This document shows, in pieces, positions 43,259 to 52,134 of a stretch of DNA of 64,000 nt. The DNA is from Rikenellaceae bacterium (GTDB taxonomy: Bacteria > Bacteroidota > Bacteroidia > Bacteroidales > Rikenellaceae). Within the stretch, counting starts at the first letter, position 1, and every line of letters begins with the position of its first letter. The stretch lies in NCBI GenBank assembly GCA_015059965.1, contig SUZM01000001.1, positions 1-64,000 on the forward strand, written 5' to 3'. Made by a program: the position numbers and the translations under genes. The notes under the pieces were generated by a model. The model was not told the DNA's origin and searched no databases. It was given only the letters and a program-made list of their open reading frames with translations.

Positions 43259-44455
43259 ATGTCCTGCCACGGAAAAGAGCCTCACCGATTGCGAGGCATC
43301 GAAGAGAGTCTGAAACGCGAGCTGTGGCGGTTGCGCCACTCACCGATAGGGCTTCAGGCCGCAGTGATGGTCCCCCTCTCGTTGCTGCTGTTCTTCTGGC
43401 TGCTGCTCCACTCGCTCACCCTCCGGGAGCTGCCCGTCGTGCTCTGCGACGAGGACCAAAGCCCCCTTTCTCGCCGATTGGCCTCGATGGCGGATGCGGC
43501 CCCGGGGGTATGGATCGTCGAGCGCACCCCCTCGCCTGCAAAAGCCGAGGCACTGCTGCTCGAAGGGCAGGTGTGGGGTAGGATCCACATTCCACGAGGG
43601 TTCGAGAGGGCAATCTATGCCTCACAACCCGCCGTGGTACGCACCACCCTGAGCGGCACGAACCTCTCGGCCGACGGCGTGCTGACCCGCGACCTGCAAC
43701 TTACGGCCTCCACCTTCTCCGGCGGCATTGCCCTGCAACGCTTCGAGCTGCTGGGGTTGGACAAAGAGGAGGCGCTCGCCCGCGTGCAGCCCATCAGCCT
43801 GATCGACCAGCCGCTCTTCAACCCCACGCTCAACTATGCCCACTACCTCGGGCCGGGGCTGATGGCGATGATGCTCCTGATGTCGGTTCTCACCACCACC
43901 CTCTGGGCCGTAGGCGGGGAGTTGCGCCACGGCACGGCCGCCACCTGGCTCTTCACGGCCCGGCGCTCCCTCTCATCAGCCCTGATCGGGAAACTCCTTC
44001 CCTACACCGGCCTCCACCTGTTGCTCGCCCAATTCATGCTCCTGCTCCTGATCGGAGGCTTCCACCTTCCGGTTCGGGGTTCGCTACTGCTGCTCGAGGC
44101 GGGCACACTGCTGCTGATTCTCGCCTACCAGGCCATCGCCCTTGCCGTGGTTGCGGCCACGGGCAACCTGCGCCTCTCGCTCTCGTTAGGCGGAGGCTAT
44201 GGCGTGGCGGCCTTCAGCTTCTCGGGACTCACCTTCCCCACGATGGCCATGTTCCCGCTTGTGCGCATCGTAAGCCACCTCTTCCCCTTCACCCCCTACA
44301 TGGAGCTGATGATCGACCAGACCCTGCGCGGCGCTCCGGCGCTCTACGCCGCCACACCCCTGCTCGAGATGGGCCTCTTCCTGCTGCTGCCGCTGCCGCT
44401 GATGGGGCGCCTGCGTCGTCACCTCACCAATCCCATAACCTGGTACCGCCTATGA
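43259..44455 (+). CDS. ABC-2-type export permease (first)
   Basis: 398 aa. N-terminal membrane helix after a basic start (LWRLRHSPIGLQAAVMVPLSLLLFFWLLL), a ~140-residue periplasmic domain, then five helices (GLMAMMLLMSVLTTTLW and on): the YhhJ/YbhR-like ABC-2 layout. It would form the inner-membrane part with the next gene's product. No Walker motifs. Overlaps the second permease gene by four bases. Confidence 0.9.
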   Translation: MSCHGKEPHRLRGIEESLKRELWRLRHSPIGLQAAVMVPLSLLLFFWLLLHSLTLRELPVVLCDEDQSPLSRRLASMADAAPGVWIVERTPSPAKAEALLLEGQVWGRIHIPRGFERAIYASQPAVVRTTLSGTNLSADGVLTRDLQLTASTFSGGIALQRFELLGLDKEEALARVQPISLIDQPLFNPTLNYAHYLGPGLMAMMLLMSVLTTTLWAVGGELRHGTAATWLFTARRSLSSALIGKLLPYTGLHLLLAQFMLLLLIGGFHLPVRGSLLLLEAGTLLLILAYQAIALAVVAATGNLRLSLSLGGGYGVAAFSFSGLTFPTMAMFPLVRIVSHLFPFTPYMELMIDQTLRGAPALYAATPLLEMGLFLLLPLPLMGRLRRHLTNPITWYRL

Positions 44456-45606
44456 GCCGATTCCGCCAAGTAGTCCTCGGGGCATTTCGCGAACAGTGTC
44501 GCGCCATCTTTCGGGACGAGGGGGTCGCTCTAATCCTCCTCGGAGCCCCCTTCATCTACGCCCTGCTCTATGGGGCGATCTATGGGGCCGAGGTCGCTCG
44601 CGAGATCCCCGTAGCGGTGGTCGATGAGGCCCCCACACCGCTGAGCCGACAGCTGACTCGGGCGCTCGATGCCGCCCCCGAGATCCGGATTTGGGGTCGG
44701 GTCGGCTCACTCCCCGAGGCCGAGGCCCTATGCTATGCCCGCGAAGTACACGGCATCATCCTCTTTCCGCGCGAGCTGACCCCCGAGTTGATCACCGGCC
44801 GGCAGGGTAGGGTTCTCCTGCTGCTCGATGCCTCCTATCCGATCCTCTACCGCGAACTCTTCAAAGGGGCTACCGCCACCCTTCAGACCTTAGGCACAGA
44901 GATCGCCATCGGCCACCTGGCGGCCTCGGGCGAACTCACCGCAGACCCCCTGACCGAACTTTCACCGGTGGACTACCGTGCCCTGAGTCCCTACAACCCG
45001 GCATCGGGCTACGGGATCTTCATCCTGCCCGCCATTCTGCTCTTGATCCTGCAACAGACCCTCCTGATCGGCCAGGGGATGATTGCCGCAACCCGCCGTG
45101 AGCGCTCGCCCGAAACGAAAGCGTGCAGCGGAGCCTGCCTCGTGGGGCGCTCCTTGGCCCTGCTGCTGATCTGCGGAGCAGTCTCGCTGCTGCTCCTCGG
45201 CGTGCTCTACCCCCTACTGGGGCTTCCCATGCGGGGATCAATGGGCGGAGTGGCCATGGTCATCATTCCCTATCTGGTAGCCACAACCGCCCTGGCCCAA
45301 CTCCTTGCCATGGGATTTCGCCAACGCGAGGAGGCGCTGATCCTCCTGCTCCCAACCTCCATCCCGCTGCTGATGATCAGCGGCATATCCCTGCCGGGCG
45401 AGGCACTGCCACAGGGGCTCTACGCCTTGGGCGAACTGATCCCCTCGAGCCCCGCCATGCGGGCCTTTATCCGAGCCCAAACCCTGGGGGCTCCGCCCGC
45501 AGCCCTCAGCAGCGAAGCCACACAACTCTGGCTGCTGGCCCTGCTCTACACCCTTCTGCTGGTCGTCGCCACCCTCCGGAGAGGCAAAAAAAAGAGGGCT
45601 GCATGA
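44452..45606 (+). CDS. ABC-2-type export permease (second)
   Basis: 384 aa. Same layout as its neighbour: an N-terminal helix (GVALILLGAPFIYALLYGAIYG), an extracytoplasmic domain with REIPVAVVDEAPTPLSRQL, then five or six helices. It ends with a basic tail (RRGKKKRAA). In other bacteria such pairs work with an ATPase gene in the same operon; none is present here. Last gene of the exporter operon. Confidence 0.9.
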   Translation: MSRFRQVVLGAFREQCRAIFRDEGVALILLGAPFIYALLYGAIYGAEVAREIPVAVVDEAPTPLSRQLTRALDAAPEIRIWGRVGSLPEAEALCYAREVHGIILFPRELTPELITGRQGRVLLLLDASYPILYRELFKGATATLQTLGTEIAIGHLAASGELTADPLTELSPVDYRALSPYNPASGYGIFILPAILLLILQQTLLIGQGMIAATRRERSPETKACSGACLVGRSLALLLICGAVSLLLLGVLYPLLGLPMRGSMGGVAMVIIPYLVATTALAQLLAMGFRQREEALILLLPTSIPLLMISGISLPGEALPQGLYALGELIPSSPAMRAFIRAQTLGAPPAALSSEATQLWLLALLYTLLLVVATLRRGKKKRAA

Positions 45607-45626
45607 CCCGAAAGTCAGCAGCCCTC
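45585..45626 (-). terminator. terminator of the outer-membrane barrel gene
   Basis: Stem GAGGGCTGC/GCAGCCCTC extended by TGAC/GTCA, with a run of eight Ts following on the minus strand. It overlaps the stop codon of the convergent permease gene, so it may also act on the plus strand without a U-tract. Confidence 0.85.
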
Positions 45627-45646
45627 ATAAGCGAAAGAGTCGCCCG

Positions 45647-48556
45647 TTAGAAGCGGTGGGGTCCCCCCATCGGAGGCTTCATCCCGCTACTGCGCGTACC
45701 CCCCATACCCTCATAGTCGTTGATATCCTTCGATCCCTTCTTGCCGAAGTTGCGGAGGTTGAAGACCAGATTGACCATGTAGTAGCGACCAATCACGCTG
45801 TTGGTGGCGTTCTGCACCCAACCCGAACCGGTCGTGCGCGAGAAGGCGGTGTTCTGGTTCAGCAGGTCGTTTACACCGATCTGCACCTCGGCACGCTGGT
45901 TCTTCAGGAACTTTTTGCCCAGGTAGACATTGCACAGGAGGTAATCCTCGTTGTAATCGTTCGTAATACCCTTATACTGGCTGTAAGCGGCACTTGCCGT
46001 GAGGGTGAATCCCTTCCAGAAGGTCCACTTCAGGTTGGCCGAGGCCGTATGGCTGAAGTACTCGTTGTTGCCGGCATTGGAGAGCACCTCAAGCGAGTTC
46101 TTGGCCACGTTGTAGGTTCCCTGCCACGAGACCGTGAAATCGACATTCTCCGAGATGTTGCTGCCCAAGGTCAGGTTGGCATCGTAGCCCATGTTCGAGG
46201 CATCGTTGCGCTCACCGTTGATCTGGCTCGGGAGGGTCGAGTAGTTCACACCGGCCATCATGTTGAGGTTACACTTTATGAAATTGAGCGGCAGTCCATA
46301 GCTCACATGGGTACGCAGCGACCAGTAGCCGTCCATATTGATGGGCGAGGAGTACTGCAACGGGCGATAGGTCGTGCCGTCGATCTCAATCTCCTTACCG
46401 TACTCGACATTGGTGGCAATGTAGTCCGACGTGTTGGTCATCATGGCCATCCACATGAAGGTACGTCCCTTGGTGATGTTCGAGTTCACATAGTGCAGGC
46501 GCACGTTGTGCGAGTAGGAGGGGTCCAGATTGGGGTTACCACTCGAGATGTACTGCGGATTCGAGAGGTTGTAGACATCCTGCAGATCCGAGACACGAGG
46601 CTCCTGCGTGCGCGAATTGACAAACAGACGGATCGAGTTCTGAGGGTTGAACTGCATGTTGAGCATCATGAAGTAGGTGAAGTGGTTATAGCCGTGCTTC
46701 AAGCTCGAGCTTTGGGGGTAGATCATCTCACCGTCGAGGAGCGAATGTTGGTAGTAGACGTTGGCCACAAAGGTATTGCGATCCTTGGCCCAACGGAAGC
46801 CGGGGCCCACCTGGTGGGAGGTGTAGGTACTCGATAGGCTGTTCGAGAGCGAGGGATTCAGCCCGAAGATAAAGGCCTCGGGGGTCTCCTGCTCGGTGTA
46901 GGAACGACGATCGGTCTCCTCCTGCTCATAGTTGAAGCGGTATTGCAGGCTCACCTGCGCATACTTCGACACAGGCTCCGTGTAGGTGAAATTACCGCGC
47001 AGATCCAAACCCGACGTGGGGGCCGTGATGCGTTGATACAACAGATCAAGAGCCGGGTAGGGGTAGGGAGCCGAGAGGTCGGGATCGTAGGGGGCGGGGG
47101 CGGCACGGTTGGCCCACGACTCCGACGAGCGGTCCGAATCGCTGTAGCGCACATTGCCATCGAGCGTGATGGTGCGGCCCGCCTTACCCAACTTGGCACG
47201 ATACTGCAGGAACTCACTAAGGTAGAGACCGCCATACTCCGACTCGCTGCGGTCGTAGAGGTGCGAATAACCGCTCTGACCCCACTGGTAACCCTCCGTA
47301 AGGCTCATCGGGTCGTTCGACTGGTAACTGATCCAGGTACGCGACATCAGCGACTGATTCGGAGAGATCTTCCACTCCAAACGGGCGTTGAATCGATGGT
47401 TCATATTGGCCGTCTCGGAGTTTCCGGCCTCCGAAAGGGTATCGCGCTGCAGGATCTGCTCCTCGTCCAAGGTGGTGTAGAACTCCGACCAGCGGTCGCG
47501 CGTGGAGTGGTTCACCGTATTGGTATGGTTGAAGAAGTAGCTTCCCTGGAAGGTTACCTGATTCTTCTTGCCCCACGAATCCGAATAGTTCAGGCCCACG
47601 GCATTCACACGCGCCACACCGGGTTGAGGACGCACCATGTAGGCTCCGGCGCCACGACCTCGGCCGCCACCGCCGCCGCCATTCACACCCAGAATATCCT
47701 CGAACGAGAAGTTCTGCTGATTGACGTTGTTGAAGAGTGCAATGACCGACAGACGGCTGTCGCCACTGAAGACATTGACGTTACCTCCAGCCAGGTAGCG
47801 GAACTCCTCCTGCTCGAAGTCGTATCCTCCACCGGCATACACCTTTCCGAACTGTCCTTGGCGCATGTTCGTATGGGTAACAATGTTGAGAGCCTTGTAC
47901 CCCTCGCCATCGTCCATGCCCGAGAACTCGGCCTGATCGGAGAGTTTATTGAAGACCTCCACGCGATCCACCGCCTCGGCCGGCAACGACTTGATGGCCG
48001 TCGTTACATCCTCGCCGAAGAACTCCTTGCCATCGACAAAGATCTTCTTCACCTCTTCGCCCTGCACCTCTACGGCTCCGTTGGTGATCGTAATACCGGT
48101 CATCTTCTTCAGCAGTCCCTCCACATCGGCATCGGCCGCCACCTTGAAGGCCGCCGCATTATAGCTCAGCGTATCTCCCTTCTGAGAGGTTCGCAACGCC
48201 TGTACCTCCTTGACCACAGCCTCAATCTGCTGGGTCGAGGGGCTGAGCTCGATGCGGCCCATATTGACCGATGAGGCAGCCACTTGGAGCTCGCGGGTGG
48301 CCGTTTCGTAGCCCAAGAACGAGACCGAAAGGGTATAGTCGCCATAGCGGAGCTTCGGCATCGAGACCTCGCCGTTATAACCCGACGTATAGTGATTCTT
48401 GAGATTGGGATCCTTTTTCGAGGTCAATTCGATCACCGCACCCGGCAAACCGCTCTGACTCTCCGTATCCCACACCGTAGCCTTCACCGTACCGCTCTGC
48501 GCAGCGGCCATTCCTGTAACCAGGAGCCCCAATAGGGCCAACAAGCATCTTTTCAT
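45647..48556 (-). CDS. large outer-membrane beta-barrel protein with carboxypeptidase-regulatory-like domain
   Basis: 969 aa. Signal peptide (ending GMAAAQ). Residues 20-110 form a CarbopepD-reg-like beta-sandwich (KATVWDTESQSGLPGAVIEL), followed by a plug-like region (DVEGLLKKMTGITI...GKEFFGEDV) and a long barrel. A Gly-rich loop (GVNGGGGGGRGRGAGAY) interrupts the early barrel. This is the TonB-receptor-like outer membrane beta-barrel family seen next to LytTR systems in Bacteroidota. Substrate unknown; it may take up or secrete peptides. Two TAnnTTTG boxes precede it. Confidence 0.85.
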   Translation of the reverse strand: MKRCLLALLGLLVTGMAAAQSGTVKATVWDTESQSGLPGAVIELTSKKDPNLKNHYTSGYNGEVSMPKLRYGDYTLSVSFLGYETATRELQVAASSVNMGRIELSPSTQQIEAVVKEVQALRTSQKGDTLSYNAAAFKVAADADVEGLLKKMTGITITNGAVEVQGEEVKKIFVDGKEFFGEDVTTAIKSLPAEAVDRVEVFNKLSDQAEFSGMDDGEGYKALNIVTHTNMRQGQFGKVYAGGGYDFEQEEFRYLAGGNVNVFSGDSRLSVIALFNNVNQQNFSFEDILGVNGGGGGGRGRGAGAYMVRPQPGVARVNAVGLNYSDSWGKKNQVTFQGSYFFNHTNTVNHSTRDRWSEFYTTLDEEQILQRDTLSEAGNSETANMNHRFNARLEWKISPNQSLMSRTWISYQSNDPMSLTEGYQWGQSGYSHLYDRSESEYGGLYLSEFLQYRAKLGKAGRTITLDGNVRYSDSDRSSESWANRAAPAPYDPDLSAPYPYPALDLLYQRITAPTSGLDLRGNFTYTEPVSKYAQVSLQYRFNYEQEETDRRSYTEQETPEAFIFGLNPSLSNSLSSTYTSHQVGPGFRWAKDRNTFVANVYYQHSLLDGEMIYPQSSSLKHGYNHFTYFMMLNMQFNPQNSIRLFVNSRTQEPRVSDLQDVYNLSNPQYISSGNPNLDPSYSHNVRLHYVNSNITKGRTFMWMAMMTNTSDYIATNVEYGKEIEIDGTTYRPLQYSSPINMDGYWSLRTHVSYGLPLNFIKCNLNMMAGVNYSTLPSQINGERNDASNMGYDANLTLGSNISENVDFTVSWQGTYNVAKNSLEVLSNAGNNEYFSHTASANLKWTFWKGFTLTASAAYSQYKGITNDYNEDYLLCNVYLGKKFLKNQRAEVQIGVNDLLNQNTAFSRTTGSGWVQNATNSVIGRYYMVNLVFNLRNFGKKGSKDINDYEGMGGTRSSGMKPPMGGPHRF

Positions 48557-48600
48557 CTATTTCGTCTTCATTAATTTTTTCAAAAAGCACATATAGCTTA

Positions 48601-48650
48601 CAAATGTACGAATTTTATAACAAAATTCTGTTAGGAATTCGACAAATATA
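48601..48650 (-). promoter_or_regulatory. tandem -7 boxes of the barrel gene
   Basis: TACATTTG (48608-48601) and TATATTTG (48650-48643) on the minus strand, 44 and 86 nt upstream of the start. Confidence 0.5.
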
Positions 48651-48653
48651 AAA

Positions 48654-48685
48654 GAATGGCGGACCGGTCGCCCTACCGGCCCGCC
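48654..48685 (-). terminator. terminator after Spy-like gene
   Basis: Stem GGCGGGCCGGT/ACCGGTCCGCC with a loop of six, followed on the minus strand by ATTCTTTTATA. It separates the Spy-like gene from the barrel gene, which has its own promoter boxes just beyond. Confidence 0.8.
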
Positions 48686-48813
48686 GACTGCTACAGCACA
48701 AACACTTTAACTTCTTCAAGAAACAATCTCCCTTCCCTTGGGAAAAACATGTAGCAGCCTGAGTTAAGCCTATTGGCTTTTTCTTTCAAATTTACCAACT
48801 AACCTAAATTTCG

Positions 48814-49275
48814 CTATCGGTTTCTGCAACCGGAGCCCGGGCAGCCTTGGGGCACTTCCCCCTTTTGGGCTTCGGAGCTCTTGCAGCACCCCTTGTGGCA
48901 CTCGCCCGAAACCGGACCTCGGCGTGGGCCCTGACCACGGCGATGTGCTCCGGGCTTCATCTGCCCGCTCTTCTCTTTGGTCATCTGCTCCCACTTGGCA
49001 CACTGCTCGGGGGTGAGGATCTTACGGAACTGCTCCCGTTCGGCCTGCGCGGCAACCTGTTGGGCAGCCCGGCGTTCGGCCTTCTGGTCCATGAGTTTCT
49101 GCATTTCGGTGCGCTGCTCGGGGCTGAGCTCCAACGCCCGGCTCAAACGCTCCACCTTCTCGGTCGTGTTACATTGCACACGCTTACCGGGACGGGTCGG
49201 AGACTCCTGTGCCCGAATCGCCCATGCACTCACGATCAGGAGTGCTACGAGCCCAAAAATCTTACTCTTTTTCAT
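48814..49275 (-). CDS. Cys-rich Spy/CpxP-like periplasmic protein
   Basis: 153 aa. Signal peptide ends at AIRAQ. The middle (RALELSPEQRTEMQKLMDQKAERRAAQQ and QFRKILTPEQCAKWEQM, given here in part) has two LTPEQ-like motifs typical of Spy/CpxP chaperones and of DUF4890-type proteins. Unlike those, it ends in a Gly-rich tail with six Cys (ECHKGCCKSS, PQGCPGSGC). This could bind metal or form disulfides; inference. It sits between the barrel gene and the LytS/LytTR pair, and has a TATCTTTG box. Confidence 0.75.
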   Translation of the reverse strand: MKKSKIFGLVALLIVSAWAIRAQESPTRPGKRVQCNTTEKVERLSRALELSPEQRTEMQKLMDQKAERRAAQQVAAQAEREQFRKILTPEQCAKWEQMTKEKSGQMKPGAHRRGQGPRRGPVSGECHKGCCKSSEAQKGEVPQGCPGSGCRNR

Positions 49276-49323
49276 AAATGTAAAAGTTAAATTAAAAAAT
49301 TAAGAACTCGTGGGTTGTTGATG

Positions 49324-49331
49324 CAAAGATA
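49324..49331 (-). promoter_or_regulatory. -7 box of Spy-like gene
   Basis: TATCTTTG on the minus strand, 49 nt upstream of the start. Confidence 0.55.
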
Positions 49332-49396
49332 AAACCCGAGTAGCACATGAGCAACACTCGGGCATGGGAAATGGGGGGAATAGAGGGGTGAAACGA

Positions 49397-50176
49397 CTAA
49401 ATCGGGGGGTGAAGCGACGTCATCCACCGCTTAAATTCGGGCACACGGGCCTTCGGAACGACCAAACGCTCGGGCAATTCGACCTTGAGCGTGAGCGTAA
49501 GACGGCTGCCAAACCAGACAGCGATCTCCTTGACGGCACGCCGCGAAATGATGAATTGGCGGTTAGCACGAAAAAACTCCTGCTCGGGTAATAGGGCGTG
49601 CAACGCCTCGAGGGTCTTGTCGAGTTGGAAACACCGCCCCTGCATATCGCAGGCCGTAACCTTCTCATCGCGCGTATAGCAGTAGGCGATCTCATCGGTC
49701 CGCAGTGGGATGATCTTATCGCGCACCTGAACCAGGAAGGCTTGCGGACACTCGCCTTTGGGGGGCACCTGGCGGGCCAGTTTCTCCACACGCTGGCCAT
49801 AGTCCGCCCGTTCGATCTTGGAGAGGAGCTGCAACTTCTTGAGCGCACGCTCCATGTCAGCTCGGGCAATGGGTTTGAGCAGGTAGTCGATGCTATTGAC
49901 CTTGAAGGCATCTAGGGCATAGCGGTCGTAGGCCGTGGTAAAGATCACCGGAGCGGTGATCTCCACCTGCTGAAAGATGCGAAACGAATCGCCATCGGCC
50001 AGGTGGATATCCATGAAGATCAGCTCGGGCATGGGGTGCTCCTTGAGCCAGGTCGTACTCTCCTCGACACTCTCGAGTACCGCCTCAACCGTCAGTTCGG
50101 GGGCACACTCGGCCAGAATCGCCTGCAGATTGACCGCAGCAGCAGTCTCATCCTCTATGATCAATACGCGCATCAT
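49397..50176 (-). CDS. LytTR-family response regulator
   Basis: 259 aa. Receiver domain with acidic pair EDE at residues 8-10, phosphorylatable Asp in FMDIHLADGD and Lys in LLKPI. C-terminal LytTR DNA-binding domain (about 150-255: ...CYTRDEKV, FFRANRQFIISRRAV). Its ATG overlaps the kinase stop (TGATG). Targets may include the Spy-like and barrel genes downstream; that is inferred from proximity. Confidence 0.93.
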   Translation of the reverse strand: MMRVLIIEDETAAAVNLQAILAECAPELTVEAVLESVEESTTWLKEHPMPELIFMDIHLADGDSFRIFQQVEITAPVIFTTAYDRYALDAFKVNSIDYLLKPIARADMERALKKLQLLSKIERADYGQRVEKLARQVPPKGECPQAFLVQVRDKIIPLRTDEIAYCYTRDEKVTACDMQGRCFQLDKTLEALHALLPEQEFFRANRQFIISRRAVKEIAVWFGSRLTLTLKVELPERLVVPKARVPEFKRWMTSLHPPI

Positions 50177-51489
50177 CGCTTATCGGGTTTTTGCAGCGGA
50201 AGACGCACCGTGAAGAGCTCCTCCGTGCGAACAATCACAATGGGCTGATTGGTGATCAACTCCCAACGATTTCTCAGGTTCTCCAGACCGAAGCCTACCC
50301 CCGGCTCGGGATCGAGCTTCGGACGCAGAGGATTTTCGATAACCAGACACTCCCCCTCGGTGCGAATCGAGATGTGAAGCGGTTGCTTGGAGGTGATCGT
50401 ATTGTGCTTCACGGCATTCCCCATCAGCGGCTGCAGGGTAAGGGCCGGCAGACGATACTCCGCGAGGTGGTCATCGACTTGGATGTCGAAGAAGAGTTTG
50501 TCGCCGTAGCGGGTCTTGAAGAGGTAGCTGTAGGCCTCGGCAAAGTTGATCTCGTCCGCCAGGCGCACCAGAGGGGTCTGACCGTTCTGAAGGATGTAGC
50601 GGAAGGCATAGGCAAGGCGGTCGATGTAGGTGAGCGAGGCCTCGGTATTGCCCTCGCGTACCAACATGGCCAGCGAGTTGAAGGAGTTGAAGAGGAAGTG
50701 GGGATTCACCTGGCTGACCAGCATGTTGTAGCGCGAGGTGAGGTTCTCGTTCTTCAGTTGCACATTCTCCAAAGCGATGCGCTGGCTCTTGTGCAGCTGA
50801 CCGTAGAGGTAGCCGTAGAGGAGTGATACCACCAAGGTGAAGGTTACGCGCAACAAGAGAACGTAGTCCATGGGGTTATGGTTCATGAAGTTGGGCACCA
50901 GTTCACCGGTACGCCACTTCTGCACGGGGGCCAACATAAAGAGCAACACGGTAAGCAGAATTCCCCAGCTCATGCGCTTCAGGAAGAAGAGCGACGAGTA
51001 GCCGCAGCGATCGCCACGCGCCGTGGTCAGGGTCACCAGCATAAAGGCCAAAGCCAGATAGTAGATGATCTGTACGGCGATCAGCAACCCCTGCGAAGGA
51101 CGGTGGTAGAGCGACGCCTCATCGAAGAGCCTGCCATTGCGCTCCAAGACCAACTTCACACGCGGATTTCCGTGCTCGACACGCTCGGCTCTGACACGCA
51201 AATAATCTCCATCGGCAAGTTTCCACCAAGAGACGCAACGACTGGTCAGGTAGAGCGAATCCGTCCCCTCGGCATGGGGCGAGAGGAGGTAGCCGTGGCC
51301 GTCGGGTTCGACGTTGAGCCATCCGGCGCGCTCGATCATCCGTTCACCCTTTCCACGCTCACGGAACTCCGAGGGCTCGGGCTGGGAGATCAACAAGAGC
51401 AGGTAGCTGAAATTCACCACCAATGAGATGGCCAGCGCAACCAAGAGGTTGATCATCGTCCGCGCGTATTTGGTCCTTTGTCGTATCAT
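50173..51489 (-). CDS. sensor histidine kinase, LytS type
   Basis: 438 aa. An N-terminal helix (LLVALAISLVVNFSYLLLLI), a ~90-residue extracytoplasmic segment, three more helices, then the His_kinase region with NPHFLFNSFNSLAML (phosphorylated His) and an ATPase domain (PALTLQPLMGNAVKHN; GVGFGLENLRNRW). Signals unknown. Transcribed ahead of its regulator gene. Confidence 0.93.
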   Translation of the reverse strand: MIRQRTKYARTMINLLVALAISLVVNFSYLLLLISQPEPSEFRERGKGERMIERAGWLNVEPDGHGYLLSPHAEGTDSLYLTSRCVSWWKLADGDYLRVRAERVEHGNPRVKLVLERNGRLFDEASLYHRPSQGLLIAVQIIYYLALAFMLVTLTTARGDRCGYSSLFFLKRMSWGILLTVLLFMLAPVQKWRTGELVPNFMNHNPMDYVLLLRVTFTLVVSLLYGYLYGQLHKSQRIALENVQLKNENLTSRYNMLVSQVNPHFLFNSFNSLAMLVREGNTEASLTYIDRLAYAFRYILQNGQTPLVRLADEINFAEAYSYLFKTRYGDKLFFDIQVDDHLAEYRLPALTLQPLMGNAVKHNTITSKQPLHISIRTEGECLVIENPLRPKLDPEPGVGFGLENLRNRWELITNQPIVIVRTEELFTVRLPLQKPDKR

Positions 51490-51647
51490 TGTATAAAGTA
51501 TTAAAAATTAGGCGTATTCACTATTTTTATTTTACGCTGTCAGCTGTCTGTACCCGACTTTGCTCTTTTCGCTTTGGCCCAACCGGTCCACCATGAACAG
51601 TATGGCCGTATTTTAGGAGAGGGGAATATATCCCATTCCACCTGCCC

Positions 51648-52009
51648 ATTTTTGATTTTAGAGGCGCATATTTTTCTTCGACCTCAGGTTGGTGAGGATG
51701 GGCTGGGGTCGTAACGACCCTTTTATTTTCCATCTCAAACATCCGCCCCCCATAACTAAGCTATACTTTCATACTGTCCATTCGGGGCAAATGAGGAGGT
51801 GCAAAATTTACCGCATAAAATCAAAAATCTAATTTTTGGATTTTAGAGGTGCATATTTTTCTTCGATCGCAGATTGGTGAGGATGGGCTGGGGTCGTAAC
51901 GACCCTTTTATCTTCCATCTCAAACATCCGCCCCCCATAACTAAGCTATACTTTCGTACTGCCCATTCTCGCCAAGCAAGGAGAAGGAAAATAGCGCATT
52001 CCTTCGACC
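51648..52009. repeat. 185-bp tandem repeat made from family B arms with an inserted hairpin
   Basis: Two copies start with TTTTAGAGG at 51655 and 51840 (period 185). Each has a family B left arm, then GGGGTCGTAACGACCCTTTTAT (a hairpin with U-tract), then ACATCCGCCCCCCATAACTAAG and a half core. The first copy ends with the usual right arm CCGCATAAAATCAAAAA; the second has a diverged right arm. In 51490-51647 only another half-element (CGTATTTTAGGAGAGGGGAA...CCCATT) is seen. Confidence 0.8.
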
Positions 52010-52133
52010 CATTTTTGCATTTTAGGCGAGGAAATTTTGTGCCGACCGATATTTGACACGGATGGGCTGTACTTGTCGTACTGCCCATTCGGGGCAAATG
52101 AGGAGGTGCAAAATTTACCGCATAAAATCAAAA
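52010..52133. repeat. palindromic element, family B (copy B4)
   Basis: Complete element: left TTTTTGCATTTTAGGCGAGG and AAATTTTGTGCC, core GGATGGGCTGTAC...GTACTGCCCATTC, right GGTGCAAAATTTACC and GCATAAAATCAAAAA. It ends two bases before the stop codon (TAA at 52137-52135) of the gamma-carbonic-anhydrase gene. Confidence 0.85.
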
Positions 52134-52134
52134 A

